A stretch of 64,000 nucleotides of DNA, taken from positions 1 to 64,000 of the forward strand of contig JAACDF010000142.1 in assembly GCA_009937065.1 (NCBI GenBank). Direction: 5' to 3'. The notes below the pieces were generated by a model that saw nothing but the letters and a program-made list of their open reading frames with translations, was not told where the DNA came from and did no database searches. Both the position numbers and the translations under genes were made by a program. The DNA comes from Gammaproteobacteria bacterium. GTDB taxonomy: Bacteria > Pseudomonadota > Gammaproteobacteria > Pseudomonadales > Halieaceae. Positions 33,015-44,864 of the stretch are shown piece by piece. The stretch's first letter is position 1; every line of letters starts with the position of its first letter.

Positions 33015-34112
33015 CTATGGGTTTATCAGCTCATCGCCCACGGCAAGGGGCTGGTTTGCGCCTAAAACGAGCCCAAAGCTTGCCTTCTCATGAACTGCGA
33101 ACAACATTAGCGTGCCCGCGCGCTCGGCAGGTATTGAAAGCCAGTCTCGCGTTTCAGGGTCTCTGATTCTTTCATTACCTCGGGCAACTCCAAGAATATG
33201 ACCTATCTCTACCCCGTCTTCTTCACCCAGGTTGGTCGCTACTACATCGAAAGCACCTATTTGCGACACGCCACTATCCAAAGACAAAATAACGCCTGAT
33301 GAAACCACTGTGGCCGGTGCTCGTGGCTTGAACATCGAGATAACCTCGCCATCAATAACGGGGAATAAGATATCGCCGGCGCGCAGCTCCTCTCGCGCAG
33401 AAATGACATCAAAGCGACTTGCCTCATCAGCATTGACTCCCTCCCGCGTTAGCACAACTCTTCCCACAGAAATCATGAGTTGGCCCAAGGGCTCGCCCGA
33501 CTTCGGATCAGTAAGCTGTTGAGAGGGCCGAACGACATCGTAGGTTTCAACCCCGCGAGATAAACGGCCGGCCACATAAACAGAATCGCCAATACCGGAA
33601 ATTAAGCGACCACCAGAGCCACCCAAAACGCGAGGGTGCAGCGATCGATCAACCGTTGTCTCGAAACGGTGGTTGGCGATAAAGGGGTCAATCACGTCGC
33701 GTGGTATTTCAGGAATCGCTGATGACAAAGGTTCGCTTCGCATTTTAGGCGATAATTTAGTGACTCCCGCGCGGGGCGCTGACGTAAGGTACACACCGGG
33801 CTTACCATTGTTCCAGCGCAGATAAAGTACATCGCCGGGATAAATAAGGTTGGGGTCTCTTACGTCTGGATTCACAGACCAAAGCTCGGGCCAACGCCAA
33901 GGTTGATTCAAAAACAGCGCCGAAATATCCCACAAGGTGTCACCCTGTTCTACAACGTAAGTATCGGGTGCGTTGTCAGCGAGCCGAGGAATCGCGCTTT
34001 GCGCGTGAACCAACGCCACTGTGGTAAGCGATGAAAATAAAAGAATGAGTTGCGCAGAGATTGAGCGTCTGCGTCTGCGTCTGCCCCCGCTTGTGATCAG
34101 TCTGTCATGCAT
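33015..34112 (-). CDS. secreted LysM-domain protein
   Basis: LysM YVVEQGDTLWDISALFLNQPWRWPELWSVNPDVRDPNLIYPGDVL; signal peptide. Confidence 0.88.
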   Translation of the reverse strand: MHDRLITSGGRRRRRRSISAQLILLFSSLTTVALVHAQSAIPRLADNAPDTYVVEQGDTLWDISALFLNQPWRWPELWSVNPDVRDPNLIYPGDVLYLRWNNGKPGVYLTSAPRAGVTKLSPKMRSEPLSSAIPEIPRDVIDPFIANHRFETTVDRSLHPRVLGGSGGRLISGIGDSVYVAGRLSRGVETYDVVRPSQQLTDPKSGEPLGQLMISVGRVVLTREGVNADEASRFDVISAREELRAGDILFPVIDGEVISMFKPRAPATVVSSGVILSLDSGVSQIGAFDVVATNLGEEDGVEIGHILGVARGNERIRDPETRDWLSIPAERAGTLMLFAVHEKASFGLVLGANQPLAVGDELINP

Positions 34113-34296
34113 GCTCTTCCCCCAAGTCCACCTCAGGTACCGGTTATGGCAGACACTTCACCATCAAACCAGAGAAAATTGGCGTATCACCGCTAAACGG
34201 TATAATGAACAGTGTGCGCTGACGGTTTCTACCTGGCAAGCTCACCACAGTACAATTGACACCTTTTCCATTCAAAGCAATGCCTGAGCGACAACT

Positions 34297-34803
34297 ATGG
34301 CCATCAGAAAAATTCTTGAATTCCCAGATCCGCGTTTGCGAACCAGAGCGGCGAGCGTCGATGTTGTGGATGAGAGAATACAAACGCTAATCGATGACAT
34401 GTTCGAGACCATGTACGATGCAAACGGGATTGGGCTGGCGGCATCGCAAATCGACGTTCATGAGCAGGTAATCGTTATCGACCTCTCTAGCGATCGATCA
34501 ACACCGCGGGTATTTGTTAACCCACAAATCGAAGTCATCGACGAGACGCTCGATGGCTTTGAAGAGGGCTGTTTATCCGTGCCAGGTTTTAGTGAGTCTG
34601 TAGAGCGACCCAAAGCCATTCGAGTCAATGCCCTTGACCGCGACGGAGCTACCATTGACGAGAGAGTGACTGGTTTACTGGCCGTTTGCCTTCAACACGA
34701 GATGGACCATTTAAAAGGCAAGCTCTTCGTCGACTATTTAAGCCCCCTAAAACGACAGCGAATCCGACAGCGCCTCGAAAAAGAGCAGCGGCGGAGAGCG
34801 TAA
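34297..34803 (+). CDS. def: peptide deformylase
   Basis: [33 protein letters not shown]. Confidence 0.96.
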   Translation: MAIRKILEFPDPRLRTRAASVDVVDERIQTLIDDMFETMYDANGIGLAASQIDVHEQVIVIDLSSDRSTPRVFVNPQIEVIDETLDGFEEGCLSVPGFSESVERPKAIRVNALDRDGATIDERVTGLLAVCLQHEMDHLKGKLFVDYLSPLKRQRIRQRLEKEQRRRA

Positions 34804-34810
34804 TAAGCAG

Positions 34811-35773
34811 ATGCACACACCGTTACGGGTCGTCTTTGCAGGTACCCCACCGTTCGCCGCGGGCCACCTGACCGAATTATTAGCCTCCAAGCACGAAATT
34901 GTGGCTGTCTATACGCAGCCCGATCGTCCGGCTGGCCGAGGCAAACAACTGACTGCCTCCCCTGTTAAAGAAGTGGCACTGGAACATTCACTACCGATAT
35001 TCCAACCGGCGAGCTTACGAACCCCTGAAGAAGTGGCTTCACTAAAAGCACTCAAGCCGGATGTAATGGTCGTTGTCGCCTACGGACTGCTGCTCCCCAA
35101 GACGATATTGGATGTGCCGGTCTTTGGCTGCATCAATGTCCATGCTTCGCTGCTTCCCCGCTGGAGAGGTGCCGCACCAATACACCGTGCTATTGAGGCT
35201 GGTGACTCGGAAACCGGAGTGACCATCATGTGCATGGACGAAGGCTTGGATACCGGCGCTATGCTGAAAGTTGCTAAAACCAAAATTACCGCCAGTCATA
35301 CAACGGGATCGCTAACCAACGAACTTGAGGCATTGGGCGCGAAAACCCTGATTTCAGCACTCAACACACTGCCAGTGTTATTGAAAGAAGCCACGAATCA
35401 ACCGGTCGACGGCGTTACTTACGCCCACAAAATTTCAAAGGCCGATGCCCTTATTAATTGGTCCCAGTCATCATCCAGTATTATCCAAAAAATTCGAGCT
35501 CTTAACCCTGCACCGGGGTGTTTCACCCTATTGGGAGACCAACGAATCAAAGTCTGGGAAGCCGTCGCCATTTCAGAAGGGGAGGTAGCTACGAGCGAGC
35601 CCGGAACCATAATCTCGCTGGACAAAGAAGGCTTAGATGTCGCGACGGGCGATGGCCTGGTATCGATCAAGCGTTTGCAGTTACCCAATAAGAAGCCTTT
35701 GCCTATTGCTGACATCATTAACGGAAACCCAGAGCAGTTATCGGCCGGCAAACAATTCGGAAGTGGTCTGTAA
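34811..35773 (+). CDS. fmt: methionyl-tRNA formyltransferase
   Basis: VFAGTPPFAAGHL, CINVHASLLPRWRGAAPIHRAIEAGD. Confidence 0.96.
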   Translation: MHTPLRVVFAGTPPFAAGHLTELLASKHEIVAVYTQPDRPAGRGKQLTASPVKEVALEHSLPIFQPASLRTPEEVASLKALKPDVMVVVAYGLLLPKTILDVPVFGCINVHASLLPRWRGAAPIHRAIEAGDSETGVTIMCMDEGLDTGAMLKVAKTKITASHTTGSLTNELEALGAKTLISALNTLPVLLKEATNQPVDGVTYAHKISKADALINWSQSSSSIIQKIRALNPAPGCFTLLGDQRIKVWEAVAISEGEVATSEPGTIISLDKEGLDVATGDGLVSIKRLQLPNKKPLPIADIINGNPEQLSAGKQFGSGL

Positions 35774-37056
35774 TGGCAACGCCAGTCAGGTCAGCGGCTG
35801 CATCGCTGTTAGATAATGTGGCTCAAGGTAGTTCTCTTAATCATGTTTACAACCGAGCAGAAAGACAGGTTGCCGAGAGCGAGCAACCATTCTTGCGCGA
35901 GCTTGTTTATGGCTCGCTCAGACTGTGGCCGCTCTATAAAGGCGTCACGCGCCAACTACTAGAGCGCCCTTTGAAACCAAAAGATTCCGTTTTAGAAGCG
36001 TTGCTCATCATGGCGATGTACGAACTTGATGAATGTGCGACGCCAGACTATGCATCTGTATCGGGCGCTGTCGATTGCTGTGAGCAACTTGGGCGACCCT
36101 GGGCTAGCCGCCTTATCAACGGGTGCCTTCGTCGTTACCAGCGGGATAAAGAAACCCTGATGCAAGCTCTGGGTGAGAGTGAGCGCGCTGCCTTACCGGG
36201 CTGGCTTCACAAATTGTTATCCAAAGCGCTCCCGGACCAACTATCTCAGCTTGCAGACGCCAGCCGACATCGCCCGCCCTTTACTCTGCGGGTCAACCCT
36301 GAGCGTATTTCGACAGACGAGTATCAGGCTTTGCTCCGGGAGGAGGGCATTGAAGCACGCGAGGCCGGTACGTGTGGACTCACTTTGGTACAACCAATGC
36401 CCGTGTCCAAGTTACCTCACTTCCAAGATGGATTTGTCAGTGTTCAAGATGCCTCAGCGCAGCTGGCTGCCTTACTTTTGTCCCCTGAACCCGGGATGTC
36501 TGTTCTCGATGCTTGCGCGGCACCCGGAGGCAAGGCCTGCCACTTGGCCGAGCTTGGTGCACAGGTCACCGCTTCGGATGTATCCGAGGCACGGTTGATA
36601 AAAGTGCATGAAAACGCCGAGCGCCTCGACTTAGCTGTTACCACCGTTCTCAGTGACGGTAGGAATCTGCAAGAGGTGCTTGCACTAGCGTCGTTTGACG
36701 CGGTCCTCCTCGATGTACCGTGCTCGGCAACAGGTGTGATGCGAAGAAACCCCGATGTGAAGTTGATCCGACGCAAGAGCGATATTGGTCAGTTCGCGAC
36801 CTTACAGAGCGAATTGCTGCAAGCAGTTTGGCCGCTACTCAAGCCGGGGGGGCGATTACTCTACGCAACCTGTTCGGTACTCCCTCAGGAAAACGATGCC
36901 GTCGTTGGCGCCTTTCTAAACACTGAAGATACCGCTCGCCTCTTGCCGCTGCCAATAGAGGTTGGTGAAACCATGACCTATGGGCAACAAGTCATTCCAT
37001 CTGAATTAAACGGTGACGGGCTCTATTACTCACTTCTCGAAAAAGCTATCCCTTAA
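35773..37056 (+). CDS. rsmB: 16S rRNA m5C967 methyltransferase
   Basis: LDACAAPGGKACHLAEL, LLDVPCSATGVMRRNPDVK, ATCSVLPQEND; stop/start overlap with fmt. Confidence 0.95.
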   Translation: MATPVRSAAASLLDNVAQGSSLNHVYNRAERQVAESEQPFLRELVYGSLRLWPLYKGVTRQLLERPLKPKDSVLEALLIMAMYELDECATPDYASVSGAVDCCEQLGRPWASRLINGCLRRYQRDKETLMQALGESERAALPGWLHKLLSKALPDQLSQLADASRHRPPFTLRVNPERISTDEYQALLREEGIEAREAGTCGLTLVQPMPVSKLPHFQDGFVSVQDASAQLAALLLSPEPGMSVLDACAAPGGKACHLAELGAQVTASDVSEARLIKVHENAERLDLAVTTVLSDGRNLQEVLALASFDAVLLDVPCSATGVMRRNPDVKLIRRKSDIGQFATLQSELLQAVWPLLKPGGRLLYATCSVLPQENDAVVGAFLNTEDTARLLPLPIEVGETMTYGQQVIPSELNGDGLYYSLLEKAIP

Positions 37057-37165
37057 GGGTGTGATTATTCGAAAACCCGGGTAAATCTGGAGTTCATGGA
37101 AAATCGGAGTACCATTCCGAGCTAAACGGCACAGATCAATCGTTGTCAAAGGAATCGATAGCGTC

Positions 37166-38542
37166 GTGAAGATCATTATTCTAGGAGCCGGGCAGGTTGG
37201 TGGAACACTAACCGAGCACCTTGCCGACGAGCAAAACGACGTTACCGTTGTTGATAGCTCGGACACCGCACTGCGCCAACTTCAAGAGCGGCTTGATATC
37301 CGAACGGTCAAAGGTGACGCATCTAAACCGACAACTCTCTTTGAGGCCGGTGCCGAAGATGCCGATATGCTGATCGCCGTAACGGACAGCGATGAAGTCA
37401 ATATGCTCGCCTGTTCAATCGCATTCACCCTATATCGTACGCCCACCAAAATATGCCGAATCAGAGAGGTCGACTACCTCAACGAAGATAAGAAGCTTTT
37501 CCAATCGGGTGCTATCCCGGTTGATGTCACGATCAGTCCGGAGCACCTAGTCACCGACGCCATTCACCAGCTGATTCTCAACCCCGGATCGCTGCAGGTC
37601 TTGGACTTTGCGGATGGCAAGATCAGTTTGGTTGCCGTTCGCGCGGTGGAGGGCGGGCCCATTGTGGGACGAGAGCTGCAGGAAATTCGACAGCATATGC
37701 CCAGTGTCGATACGCGCGTCGCTGCCATCTTTCGAAGATCAGAGAGCGCCATTATTCCGGAGGGCAGCACCGTCGTTGAACCTGAAGATGAGGCTTTCTT
37801 CATTGCTGCTAGCGAGAACATTCGAGCTGTCACATCAGAGCTGCGAAAACTTGATGAACCCTACAAGCGCGTGATGATTGCCGGTGGCGGAAAAATTGGT
37901 GCATCGCTGGCTAAGCGACTCGAGCGCGACTATCAGGTAAAGGTGCTAGAGCTCAACTACGATCGTTGCCGCGTGCTATCAGAGGAGCTCGAGGAGAGCA
38001 TTGTGCTCAACGGAAGCGCGAATGACTCAAAGCTATTGCAACAGGAGAATATTAGTAACACCGACGTCTTCTGTGCACTGACCAATAATGGCGAGTCCAA
38101 CATCATGATGTCGATGCTGGCCAAGCGGTTAGGGGCAAAGAAGGTGATTACGCTCATTACCAACTCAGCCTACGCTGAGCTGGTGGGTCAAGAAATCGAC
38201 ATTGCCATATCCCCTCAGCAGATCACCATTAGCAGTCTGCTCACCCACGTTCGAAAGGGCGATATCAGCACGGTCCACTCACTGCGACGTGGCGCCGCCG
38301 AAGCGCTTGAAATAACGGCCCATGGTGACCCCAAAACATCGAAAGTTGTAGGCAGACGACTCGATGAATTAGACCTACCACCGGGTGCGACAATAGGCGC
38401 GATCCTGCGCGGCGACGAGGTCATCATTGCCCACCGCCACGTGGTGGTGGAGGAAGACGATCACGTCATTCTGTTCCTCACTGACCCATCAAAAATCAGT
38501 CTAGTAGAAAAACTATTTGTCGTCGGTGGTAGCTTCATCTAA
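37166..38542 (+). CDS. trkA: Trk potassium transporter NAD-binding subunit
   Basis: MKIIILGAGQVGGTLTEHLADEQNDVTVVD, two RCK modules; GTG start. Confidence 0.95.
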   Translation: MKIIILGAGQVGGTLTEHLADEQNDVTVVDSSDTALRQLQERLDIRTVKGDASKPTTLFEAGAEDADMLIAVTDSDEVNMLACSIAFTLYRTPTKICRIREVDYLNEDKKLFQSGAIPVDVTISPEHLVTDAIHQLILNPGSLQVLDFADGKISLVAVRAVEGGPIVGRELQEIRQHMPSVDTRVAAIFRRSESAIIPEGSTVVEPEDEAFFIAASENIRAVTSELRKLDEPYKRVMIAGGGKIGASLAKRLERDYQVKVLELNYDRCRVLSEELEESIVLNGSANDSKLLQQENISNTDVFCALTNNGESNIMMSMLAKRLGAKKVITLITNSAYAELVGQEIDIAISPQQITISSLLTHVRKGDISTVHSLRRGAAEALEITAHGDPKTSKVVGRRLDELDLPPGATIGAILRGDEVIIAHRHVVVEEDDHVILFLTDPSKISLVEKLFVVGGSFI

Positions 38543-39990
38543 TGAATATTGGGCTGTGCATTCGCATCGTAGGCCTATTGCTCATGCTGTTCAGTTTAGG
38601 AACCTTGCCTTCCATGGTTTTGGGTTGGGTACAGGAGGACGGCACCGCCGAGGTATTTGGGCAAGCCTTCGCTGCCACCGCAATTTCGGGTGTTGTTTTA
38701 TCGCTGCTAACCCAGCGCGTTAATTCGGAGTTACAGATTCGTGATGGCTTTCTTGTAACAGCCGCCTTCTGGATCGTTCTCGGCCTCTATGGATCTCTGC
38801 CGTTCTTGCTGAGTGACGCTATCGAGGTATCCGTTTTCGATGCCGTCTTTGAGTCAGTTTCGGGGCTTACAACAACGGGGGCAACCGTTTTGGCTGGACT
38901 CGATTCGCTCCCCCAGTCCATTCTTCTCTACCGGCAGTTGCTGCAGTGGCTTGGCGGCATAGGGATTATCGTTTTGGCCGTGGCCGTGCTGCCCATGTTG
39001 GGCATCGGCGGTGTGCAGCTCTACCGAGCTGAAAGCACAGGCCCCGCGAAAGACAGCAAATTAACACCACGCATCACGTCTACCGCGAAAGCACTATTTT
39101 CTATTTATCTGGGACTGACCGTTGCCTGCGCAGCGGCATATTACCTTGCTGGCATGTCAGCGTTCGATGCGATAAGCCATGCCTTTTCGACGATCGCCAT
39201 CGGTGGTTTCTCCACTCATGACGCTAGCATGGGTCATTTTGATAGTGACATTATTTTGCTTATAGCCTGTCTATTCATGCTGATCAGCGCCGTCAACTTT
39301 GGCCTTCACTTTGTCGCCTTCTCTAAGCGCAACCCAAGCATCTATCGCTTCGACTCGGAGACTAAGTTTTTCTGCTGGATGGTGCTTATCTCCACAATCA
39401 TCACCTGCATCACGTTAGTGGCCATGGATACTCTCCCAGCTGATAAAGCCATTGTGCATGGCCTGTTCCAAACCGTATCGATAGCAACCACGACCGGCTA
39501 TGCCAGTGATCAGTTCGCGACCTGGCCGTCCTTTTTACCGATATTCCTGATCATGCTCAGCGTGATGGGCGCCTGCGCTGGCTCAACAGGTGGCGGCATG
39601 AAAGCCATGCGCTTTTTACTTATTTTTCGGCAGGGCTTGAGGGAGCTTCGACAACTACTGCACCCTAACGCTGTCATACCATTAAAACTAGATCACCGCC
39701 GGGTGCGACCCGAGGTTGTTAGCGCAGTCTGGAGTTTCTTCGCTGTTTACATGTTCTCGTCGTTCGTTCTAGTGCTATGCATGCTCGCCACGGGACTCGA
39801 TTTTCTATCCGCCACCAGTGCCGTGACTGCCGCTATCAACAATCTTGGTCCGGGTCTGGGATCCGTAGCCGCCAACTACGCGACAGTGACGGATGCGGGC
39901 AAGTTGATTTTGTGCGTGGCCATGCTGCTAGGACGACTCGAAATCTTCACGCTACTGATTCTCTTCACGCCAACTTTTTGGCGACCTTAG
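38542..39990 (+). CDS. trkH: Trk potassium transporter membrane subunit
   Basis: Multi-TM; SVSGLTTTGATVL selectivity-filter region, TAAINNLGPGLG; TAATG overlap with trkA. Confidence 0.95.
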   Translation: MNIGLCIRIVGLLLMLFSLGTLPSMVLGWVQEDGTAEVFGQAFAATAISGVVLSLLTQRVNSELQIRDGFLVTAAFWIVLGLYGSLPFLLSDAIEVSVFDAVFESVSGLTTTGATVLAGLDSLPQSILLYRQLLQWLGGIGIIVLAVAVLPMLGIGGVQLYRAESTGPAKDSKLTPRITSTAKALFSIYLGLTVACAAAYYLAGMSAFDAISHAFSTIAIGGFSTHDASMGHFDSDIILLIACLFMLISAVNFGLHFVAFSKRNPSIYRFDSETKFFCWMVLISTIITCITLVAMDTLPADKAIVHGLFQTVSIATTTGYASDQFATWPSFLPIFLIMLSVMGACAGSTGGGMKAMRFLLIFRQGLRELRQLLHPNAVIPLKLDHRRVRPEVVSAVWSFFAVYMFSSFVLVLCMLATGLDFLSATSAVTAAINNLGPGLGSVAANYATVTDAGKLILCVAMLLGRLEIFTLLILFTPTFWRP

Positions 39991-40001
39991 GCCAGACTGA
40001 G

Positions 40002-40814
40002 TTACTTCAGGCCCCGCGACTCCTTGATCAAATCATAAGCTGTAGTGATATTCTGTGAGCGCTCTGTAGCCATATCAACCATCTCCTTTGGAACGCCGCG
40101 AGCGCTCAATTTATCCGGATGATTCTCACTCATGAGCCGGCGGTAGGCCTTTTTTAACTCTCGATCATCAACATCGGGACTAACACCAAGAGCCTTGTAA
40201 GCATCGGCTAACTGACTCCGCTGGGGTTGGTATTGCTGACGTTGGTGCTGACGCTGATCACCAAAGTTCGCCTGTGCGCCCACCATACTGATGATGCGCT
40301 GCAGGGCCGCATCGGAAATGCCCAGCGTTTTGGCCACTCGAGAAAGAGCGTTGCGCTCAGCGGTGTCCAACCGACCATCGGCTAATGCCATAGCAACCAA
40401 AAAAAGCATGAGCGTTTGAGAGGTTTGAGGTCTGAGTGACGCCGTCCTTCGAAACCGCAAAAGCTCAGCGGATGGGTCAAAATCGGGCTCCGCCCCATGC
40501 TTAAAACGCTTAATTGCCGAGGCACGCTGAGAAGGCGTCAGCCTAAGCTGTGAAAACATGGCTTCAGCCTGTGCGATCTCGGACTGCGATATCCGGCCGT
40601 CCGCCTTAGCTATGAATCCCAGCATGACAAAGGTGGTATCAAAAAATTCTTGCTGCAGCGCATGGAGACCATCAGGGCCTGTCATACGAATGGCTCTTAC
40701 CAGCCCGGAATCAAACAAATGCCCAACAAAAAAACCGACCAACCCGCCGATGACACCCAGCGTTAAAAACCCGATCAGGCTTCCAATAATTTTACCTGTG
40801 TAAACATTCATCAC
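40002..40814 (-). CDS. djlA: co-chaperone DjlA
   Basis: N-terminal TM, TerB-like domain, C-terminal J domain with HPD (ENHPDKL). Confidence 0.92.
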   Translation of the reverse strand: MMNVYTGKIIGSLIGFLTLGVIGGLVGFFVGHLFDSGLVRAIRMTGPDGLHALQQEFFDTTFVMLGFIAKADGRISQSEIAQAEAMFSQLRLTPSQRASAIKRFKHGAEPDFDPSAELLRFRRTASLRPQTSQTLMLFLVAMALADGRLDTAERNALSRVAKTLGISDAALQRIISMVGAQANFGDQRQHQRQQYQPQRSQLADAYKALGVSPDVDDRELKKAYRRLMSENHPDKLSARGVPKEMVDMATERSQNITTAYDLIKESRGLK

Positions 40815-41764
40815 GCGGGACCCTTCTGTGACGGTCGTTTGACGCCGTCGTAATGATTGACCACGCCCCGTGGCAACGTTCTAAAGCGTTTATATGACCA
40901 TTGATACTGAGCGTCTCGCCCAGAAATCAGCGTTTCAATATCTTGGTTCATCGCCCGCAAGGCGAGCTCCAAGTCCTCGTTATAGATGTCCAAGGATACC
41001 GGCAAATAAACCAGCTCCCATCCACCCTTCACCCGGAACACGCCTGCGAGTACCGCTCGGGCACCAGATTTCGACAACAGGTTTGCACAGAGACTTGCGG
41101 TGAAACACTCGATGCCTTTAAAGGGTACATTCAAACCGCCCGACTCATGAGCGGGGACTTGATCTGGCAAAATACCCGTTAGCCCACCACGTTTAAAATG
41201 TCTAACCAGCTGGACCAATCCTTTAGGGGTTGTGGGCACATAGGCCCCACCCGGGCGCTTTCTAGCATCCAACACCACCTTGCCTACAGAAGGTAATTTC
41301 GGTGGCTCAAATAAACCTAAAAAATCGCCTTGCGTCACCAAGTGGTGTGGCAATACCTCCCAATTCCCGACGTGCGGTGCCAAAACCAACACGCCACGTT
41401 CTTCAGCCGCCGCCGCTTCAAGGTGCTCAATACCAACAATGCGAAGTTTAGACATGACGTAGGCAGATGAACGTCGCCAGACATGACCTAATTCGGCGGT
41501 TAAGGCCCCCTGTTCTAAAACAGCCTCTTTGACCAGGGCCTCTTGCTGGTCGCAGGAGCGCTCCGGGTAAGCAAGCTCAATGTTTCTTCGCACAACACGA
41601 ACCGTGTGGGTATTCATACGGAACGCTAGACGCCCAAGAAAGCGACCCCCTGACCGCGCCACTTCGAGAGAAACGAGTGACGATAGGCGTAATACCGATC
41701 GCAACGCCATTAAAGCAAGCCCGTCTTTGAGTCGAAATTTTATGGAATTGTGATTGTTTGGCAC
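40811..41764 (-). CDS. LpxL/HtrB-like lipid A acyltransferase family protein
   Basis: [27 protein letters not shown] (HX4E-type motif), [18 protein letters not shown]. Confidence 0.85.
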   Translation of the reverse strand: MPNNHNSIKFRLKDGLALMALRSVLRLSSLVSLEVARSGGRFLGRLAFRMNTHTVRVVRRNIELAYPERSCDQQEALVKEAVLEQGALTAELGHVWRRSSAYVMSKLRIVGIEHLEAAAAEERGVLVLAPHVGNWEVLPHHLVTQGDFLGLFEPPKLPSVGKVVLDARKRPGGAYVPTTPKGLVQLVRHFKRGGLTGILPDQVPAHESGGLNVPFKGIECFTASLCANLLSKSGARAVLAGVFRVKGGWELVYLPVSLDIYNEDLELALRAMNQDIETLISGRDAQYQWSYKRFRTLPRGVVNHYDGVKRPSQKGPA

Positions 41765-41852
41765 TGAGATGCGCTTAATTCGCCTTGGATGCTCATATTA
41801 TGCCAGTGCTGGCCATTGTATACTTCACCCTTCGGTATTTCGGGACAGAGAA

Positions 41853-42791
41853 GTGGGTTCATTAACTTTCCAAGAACTAATCCTAGAGCTTCAAAGCTTC
41901 TGGGGAGAGAATGGTTGCGTGATTCTTCAGCCGCTCGACCTCGAAGTAGGGGCTGGGACGTTTCACCCTGCGACCTTTCTGAAAGCCCTAGGGCCCGAAA
42001 ACTGGAATTCGGCGTACGTACAGCCAAGCCGCCGTCCACAAGATGGCCGTTACGGCGACAATCCCAACCGATTGCAACATTACTATCAGTTTCAGGTCGT
42101 AATGAAGCCATCGCCCGCCGATTTTCAGGAGCGGTATCTCGATAGTCTTCGACGACTGGGCCTCGACCCGCTGGAGCACGATGTCAGATTCGTCGAAGAT
42201 AACTGGGAATCTCCGACCTTGGGCGCATGGGGCCTTGGTTGGGAAGTGTGGCTCAATGGTATGGAGGTATCGCAGTTTACGTACTTCCAGCAAGCCGGGG
42301 GCTTAGAGTGTCTTCCAGTGACCGGTGAAATTACCTATGGCATTGAACGACTCGCAATGTATCTACAGGACGTAGATTCGGTGTACGACCTCGTCTGGTC
42401 TAAAACTCCGACGGGCACCATCACCTACGGCGATGTTTTTCACCAAAATGAAGTGGAAATGTCGACCTTCAATTTTCAGCAAGCTGATGTTGACCATCTG
42501 TTCGCCTATTTCGAATTTTGCGAAAAGGAAGCTGAGCGCCTGGTTTCACTCGAACTGCCACTACCTGCCTACGAGTTTGTTATGAAGGCATCGCACACCT
42601 TCAACTTACTAGACGCTCGGCATGCCATTAGCGTGACCGAGCGACAGCGCTATATTCTCCGAGTGAGAACGCTGGCCCGGCTGACAGCGCAGGGTTATGT
42701 CGCGTCTCGCGCCAAAGTGGGTTTCCCGTTAGCAGACAAAGATCTAGCGGAGGCGGCGCTTAAAGCTCTTGCAGAGGAGTCTGCGACATGA
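41853..42791 (+). CDS. glyQ: glycyl-tRNA synthetase alpha subunit (GTG start within ORF 41754-42791)
   Basis: [46 protein letters not shown]. Confidence 0.96.
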   Translation: MGSLTFQELILELQSFWGENGCVILQPLDLEVGAGTFHPATFLKALGPENWNSAYVQPSRRPQDGRYGDNPNRLQHYYQFQVVMKPSPADFQERYLDSLRRLGLDPLEHDVRFVEDNWESPTLGAWGLGWEVWLNGMEVSQFTYFQQAGGLECLPVTGEITYGIERLAMYLQDVDSVYDLVWSKTPTGTITYGDVFHQNEVEMSTFNFQQADVDHLFAYFEFCEKEAERLVSLELPLPAYEFVMKASHTFNLLDARHAISVTERQRYILRVRTLARLTAQGYVASRAKVGFPLADKDLAEAALKALAEESAT

Positions 42792-44851
42792 GTGCTCATA
42801 CGGTCTTATTCGAGCTTGGCACTGAAGAACTCCCGGCAGGTGAGTACGAGTCAATGGCTAAAATTCTTGCCAACGCCGTGGAATCGGGCCTTGAACAACA
42901 GGGGCTCGCAATGGGCGAGGTCAGGATGTTTGCAACAGCTCGACGACTCTCGGTTCTGATCGACAACGTTCAGGAGCGCGCAGATGATACGGAACAAGAA
43001 GTTCTAGGCCCTCCGGTGGCAGCAGCACGAGCTGATGATGGAAGCTGGACGCCAGCGGCTATCGGTTTTGCAAAGAAACAGGGAATGAGTCCTGACGAAC
43101 TGCAAATAATAGGCACCGAGAAAGGTGACCGCTTAGGTATTCGTAAAATAACCGAAGGGGTCTTATGTGCTGACGTATTGCCCGAGGTAGTCACTCAAGC
43201 CGTAAACAGCATTCCCGTCTCTAAACGCATGCGATGGGGTAGGGAGCGACATGAATTTTTGAGGCCGGTGCAATGGCTAGTATTGCTCTACGGCGCCGAA
43301 GTTATTGAGGTCTCTTTATTCGGGCTTACATCCGATCGTGTATCACGAGGCCATCGGTTTCATGGACACTCATTTGTCGCAATCCCCAATGCCAACGTCT
43401 ATGAGGCAACGCTCAGAGAGCAGTTTGTTATCGCGTCGGTGGATGAACGTAAAACGCTCATCAAAAACCAAATCTCGCGGCTGGTATCTCAGGATGAACG
43501 GGTTATCGTGGATGAAAACCTACTGTCGGAGGTGACGGGACTCGTCGAATGGCCAGTGGCCCTCCGAGGTAGCTTCGATAAATCATTCCTGTCGGTACCG
43601 AGGCAGGCGCTCATTTCGTCGATGCGTGAGCATCAAAAGTACTTTCACATCGAGAGTCCTGACGGGGACTTGGTCCCTTCTTTTATTACGATCTCAAATA
43701 TAGAAAGTACGCGCCCAGAATCCGTCGTTTATGGAAACGAAAAAGTGATTCGTCCACGACTAGCCGATGCGGCGTTTTTCTTCGATACCGATAAAGAAAC
43801 GACGCTGGCTAGCAAAGCCCTGCGGCTTGAGCGTGTTCTTTTTCAGCGTGATCTTGGAACATTGGCGCAAAAACAGGCCCGTATTTCTGACGTGGCACAA
43901 CTGCTTAGCGAGCAACTGGGCGCTGATAAGGCCACAATACAGGCCGCTGGCGGTTTAATAAAAGCCGACCTCGTATCAGACATGGTAGGTGAATTTCCCG
44001 AGCTTCAAGGAATAGCAGGTCGGCACTATGCGCTGCACGATGGAGAGTCAGAAGCCATCGCCAATGCCATTGAACAACATTATTGGCCGAAGTTTTCGGG
44101 CGATCGATTACCCGACTCACCGGAAGCGGCGGCCCTAGCTTTAGCTGATCGACTCGATACATTGATTGGTATTTTCGGAATAGGACAAGTACCCACGGGA
44201 TCAAAAGACCCATTTGCACTGCGCCGAGCGTCACTTGCCGTTATTCGCATTCTTCTTGCGTTTGCACCAAGTGCAAGCCTCGAAATGATTTTGACAACAG
44301 CTAAACAGTCTTTCCCCTCTGACGTTTTAGACGAGGGCGTTGTCGATACCGTTAAGGCCTATCTTCTTGATCGATTACCCGCACACTACGAAGACCAAGG
44401 GGTATCAGTCGACATTCTGCGAAGTGTGACAGCGGTGGGTACAGAAAGTGTCGGCGATATTGATTGCCGAGGTCTTGCCGTCGCACAATTTGCTGGATCG
44501 GATGCCGCCAATGCGCTTGCTGCTGCAAATAAGCGTGTCGCCAACATACTAACGAAGGTAGACGAGGCTCTTCCAGCTATTGACCAAGGGCTGCTATCGG
44601 AACCAGCTGAAGTGGCACTGCACAGAGCACTTACAGAGTCTCAAGCCGCATTAGATGCGGCCGTTGCTAACAACGATTATCCGAAAGCGCTATCTAACTT
44701 GGCCAAGCTTCGTGAGCCCGTCGATGCTTTCTTTGATAACGTGTTGGTTAACGCAGACGATGCGAGTGTTCGTCTAAACCGCTTGGGGTTGCTTAAAGAA
44801 TTGCGGGGTCAGTTCCTAAAAGTTGCTGATCTTGCGGTGCTCGCTAGATAA
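42788..44851 (+). CDS. glyS: glycyl-tRNA synthetase beta subunit
   Basis: [42 protein letters not shown] overlap with glyQ. Confidence 0.96.
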   Translation: MSAHTVLFELGTEELPAGEYESMAKILANAVESGLEQQGLAMGEVRMFATARRLSVLIDNVQERADDTEQEVLGPPVAAARADDGSWTPAAIGFAKKQGMSPDELQIIGTEKGDRLGIRKITEGVLCADVLPEVVTQAVNSIPVSKRMRWGRERHEFLRPVQWLVLLYGAEVIEVSLFGLTSDRVSRGHRFHGHSFVAIPNANVYEATLREQFVIASVDERKTLIKNQISRLVSQDERVIVDENLLSEVTGLVEWPVALRGSFDKSFLSVPRQALISSMREHQKYFHIESPDGDLVPSFITISNIESTRPESVVYGNEKVIRPRLADAAFFFDTDKETTLASKALRLERVLFQRDLGTLAQKQARISDVAQLLSEQLGADKATIQAAGGLIKADLVSDMVGEFPELQGIAGRHYALHDGESEAIANAIEQHYWPKFSGDRLPDSPEAAALALADRLDTLIGIFGIGQVPTGSKDPFALRRASLAVIRILLAFAPSASLEMILTTAKQSFPSDVLDEGVVDTVKAYLLDRLPAHYEDQGVSVDILRSVTAVGTESVGDIDCRGLAVAQFAGSDAANALAAANKRVANILTKVDEALPAIDQGLLSEPAEVALHRALTESQAALDAAVANNDYPKALSNLAKLREPVDAFFDNVLVNADDASVRLNRLGLLKELRGQFLKVADLAVLAR

Positions 44852-44864
44852 GGCCCGCTTATTA

